Positions 5,299 through 5,863 of a DNA stretch of 5,863 nucleotides are shown piece after piece. The DNA lies in assembly GCA_031289935.1 (NCBI GenBank), contig JAITON010000192.1, positions 1-5,863 on the forward strand, read 5' to 3'. The position numbers and the translations under genes are program-made. The notes under the pieces were generated by a model. The model did no database searches. It worked only from the letters and a program-made list of their open reading frames with translations, and was not told the origin of the DNA. The stretch comes from Treponema sp. GTDB taxonomy: Bacteria > Spirochaetota > Spirochaetia > Treponematales > Breznakiellaceae. Position 1 is the first letter of the stretch. Every line of letters begins with the position of its first letter.

Positions 5299-5863
5299 CT
5301 ACTGTGCCTGGTAGTTCCACATCCAGCCAACGCCTCGAATAAACTCCCATGTATACACCCCGGCGCGCTTGTAACCAGTATCATAGAAAGCGTCCAAAGC
5401 ATTGTCAAAAGACTCACCGCCCAAGCGCACATTTGCCGGCATAGTCACGCCGATCAATTGATTCTCAGCAAACGCATAAGCCCCGATGCTGGTAACGCTG
5501 CCGGGTATCGTTACGCTCGTCAGTTGATTCTGAGCAAACGCCAAATCCCCGATGCTGGTAACGCGGTTGCCTATCGTTACGCTCGTCAGTTGATTACCCA
5601 AAAACGCCTGATCCCCGATACTGGTAACGCCGCTGCCTATCGTTACGCTTGTCAGTTGATTCTCAGCAAACGCCAAATCCCCGATGCCGGTAACGCTGTT
5701 GGGTATCGTTACGCTCGTCAGTTGATTCGACCTAAACGCCCCCTCCCCGATGCTGGTAACGCTGTTGGGTATCGTTATGCTGACCAGTAGATTGTTGTGA
5801 AACGCATTATCCCCGATGCCGGTTACCGGCATGCCGTTTATGCTTGCCGGTATGCGCACCGTT
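5299..5863 (-). CDS. BspA-like leucine-rich-repeat protein (5'-partial, C-terminal part)
   Basis: The frame runs off the right edge, so only the last 187 or so complete codons are seen. A GTG at 5859 is in frame, but the preceding codon (Thr) continues the usual pre-repeat phrase, so it is not taken as the start. Six 22-residue repeats of the LRR_5/BspA type follow one another, with consensus LTSVTIPNSVTSIGDxAFAxNQ, then a degenerate seventh and a non-repeat tail of about 35 residues ending GVGWMWNYQAQ. Such proteins are usually secreted or surface-attached and mediate adhesion or contact with hosts or other microbes. The N-terminal signal, if any, is outside the window. Third positions are less G/C-rich than in the neighbours, consistent with repeat-driven evolution or transfer. 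The stop is TAG at 5301-5299. Confidence 0.88.
   Translation of the reverse strand, partial: TVRIPASINGMPVTGIGDNAFHNNLLVSITIPNSVTSIGEGAFRSNQLTSVTIPNSVTGIGDLAFAENQLTSVTIGSGVTSIGDQAFLGNQLTSVTIGNRVTSIGDLAFAQNQLTSVTIPGSVTSIGAYAFAENQLIGVTMPANVRLGGESFDNALDAFYDTGYKRAGVYTWEFIRGVGWMWNYQAQ
5458..5853 (-). repeat. six tandem 66-base repeats coding for LRR units
   Basis: Unit boundaries recur exactly every 66 bases: 5458, 5524, 5590, 5656, 5722 and 5788. The units at 5524 and 5656 differ at only five of 66 positions by my count, while the outermost units are more diverged. Because 66 is a multiple of three, gain or loss of a unit keeps the reading frame. Confidence 0.9.

Noticed and set aside
5458..5790. 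Plus-strand open frame of 110 codons with apparent 22-residue repeats
   Set aside because: It stays open only because the opposite-strand LRR repeat is 66 bases, a multiple of three. It has no independent start signals and the translation matches no known repeat family.
5458..5853. CRISPR array
   Set aside because: The 66-base units are contiguous with no unique spacers and are in frame as leucine-rich repeats.

Overview
The window is a GC-rich bacterial chromosome segment. It probably comes from a treponeme-like spirochaete, perhaps of the termite-gut type. The grounds are a lipoprotein signal peptide with a relaxed lipobox, a BspA-type leucine-rich-repeat gene with a treponeme-style tail, and a small helical protein of a kind I recall only from treponemes. 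This assignment is inference; no rRNA or other marker gene is present.

Layout. Bases 1-162 hold the 3' end of an unrecognised plus-strand gene. A good sigma70-like promoter at 190-217 then leads into a two-gene plus-strand unit: a putative lipoprotein (226-1401), overlapped by 20 bases by a DHH/DHHA1 phosphoesterase (1382-2524). Converging on it from the minus strand is a 193-residue conserved-looking protein of unknown function (2536-3117). Upstream of that, also on the minus strand, is cysK, O-acetylserine sulfhydrylase (3243-4160). A 133-base divergent promoter region separates cysK from a plus-strand kinase of the ThiD/PdxK fold (4294-5148), which I call a pyridoxal kinase (pdxK type) rather than a true thiD. 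About 150 bases with several hairpins follow. The window ends inside a minus-strand BspA-like LRR gene built of 66-base tandem repeats (5299 to beyond 5863).

How the genes may work together. The clearest link is the divergent pair. CysK needs pyridoxal 5'-phosphate, and the neighbouring kinase is best read as the enzyme that makes it from salvaged vitamers. Their promoters are packed into about 55 bases with overlapping recognition regions and an 8-base inverted repeat, so joint control is plausible. The DHH protein is NrnA-like in its C-terminal motif; if it hydrolyses pAp it would also touch sulfur metabolism, but nothing here proves that. I saw no CRISPR array, tRNA, rRNA, intact insertion sequence or known riboswitch. 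The nearest thing to a mobile-element trace is a hairpin at 5205-5236 that looks like the right end of an IS200/IS605-type element.
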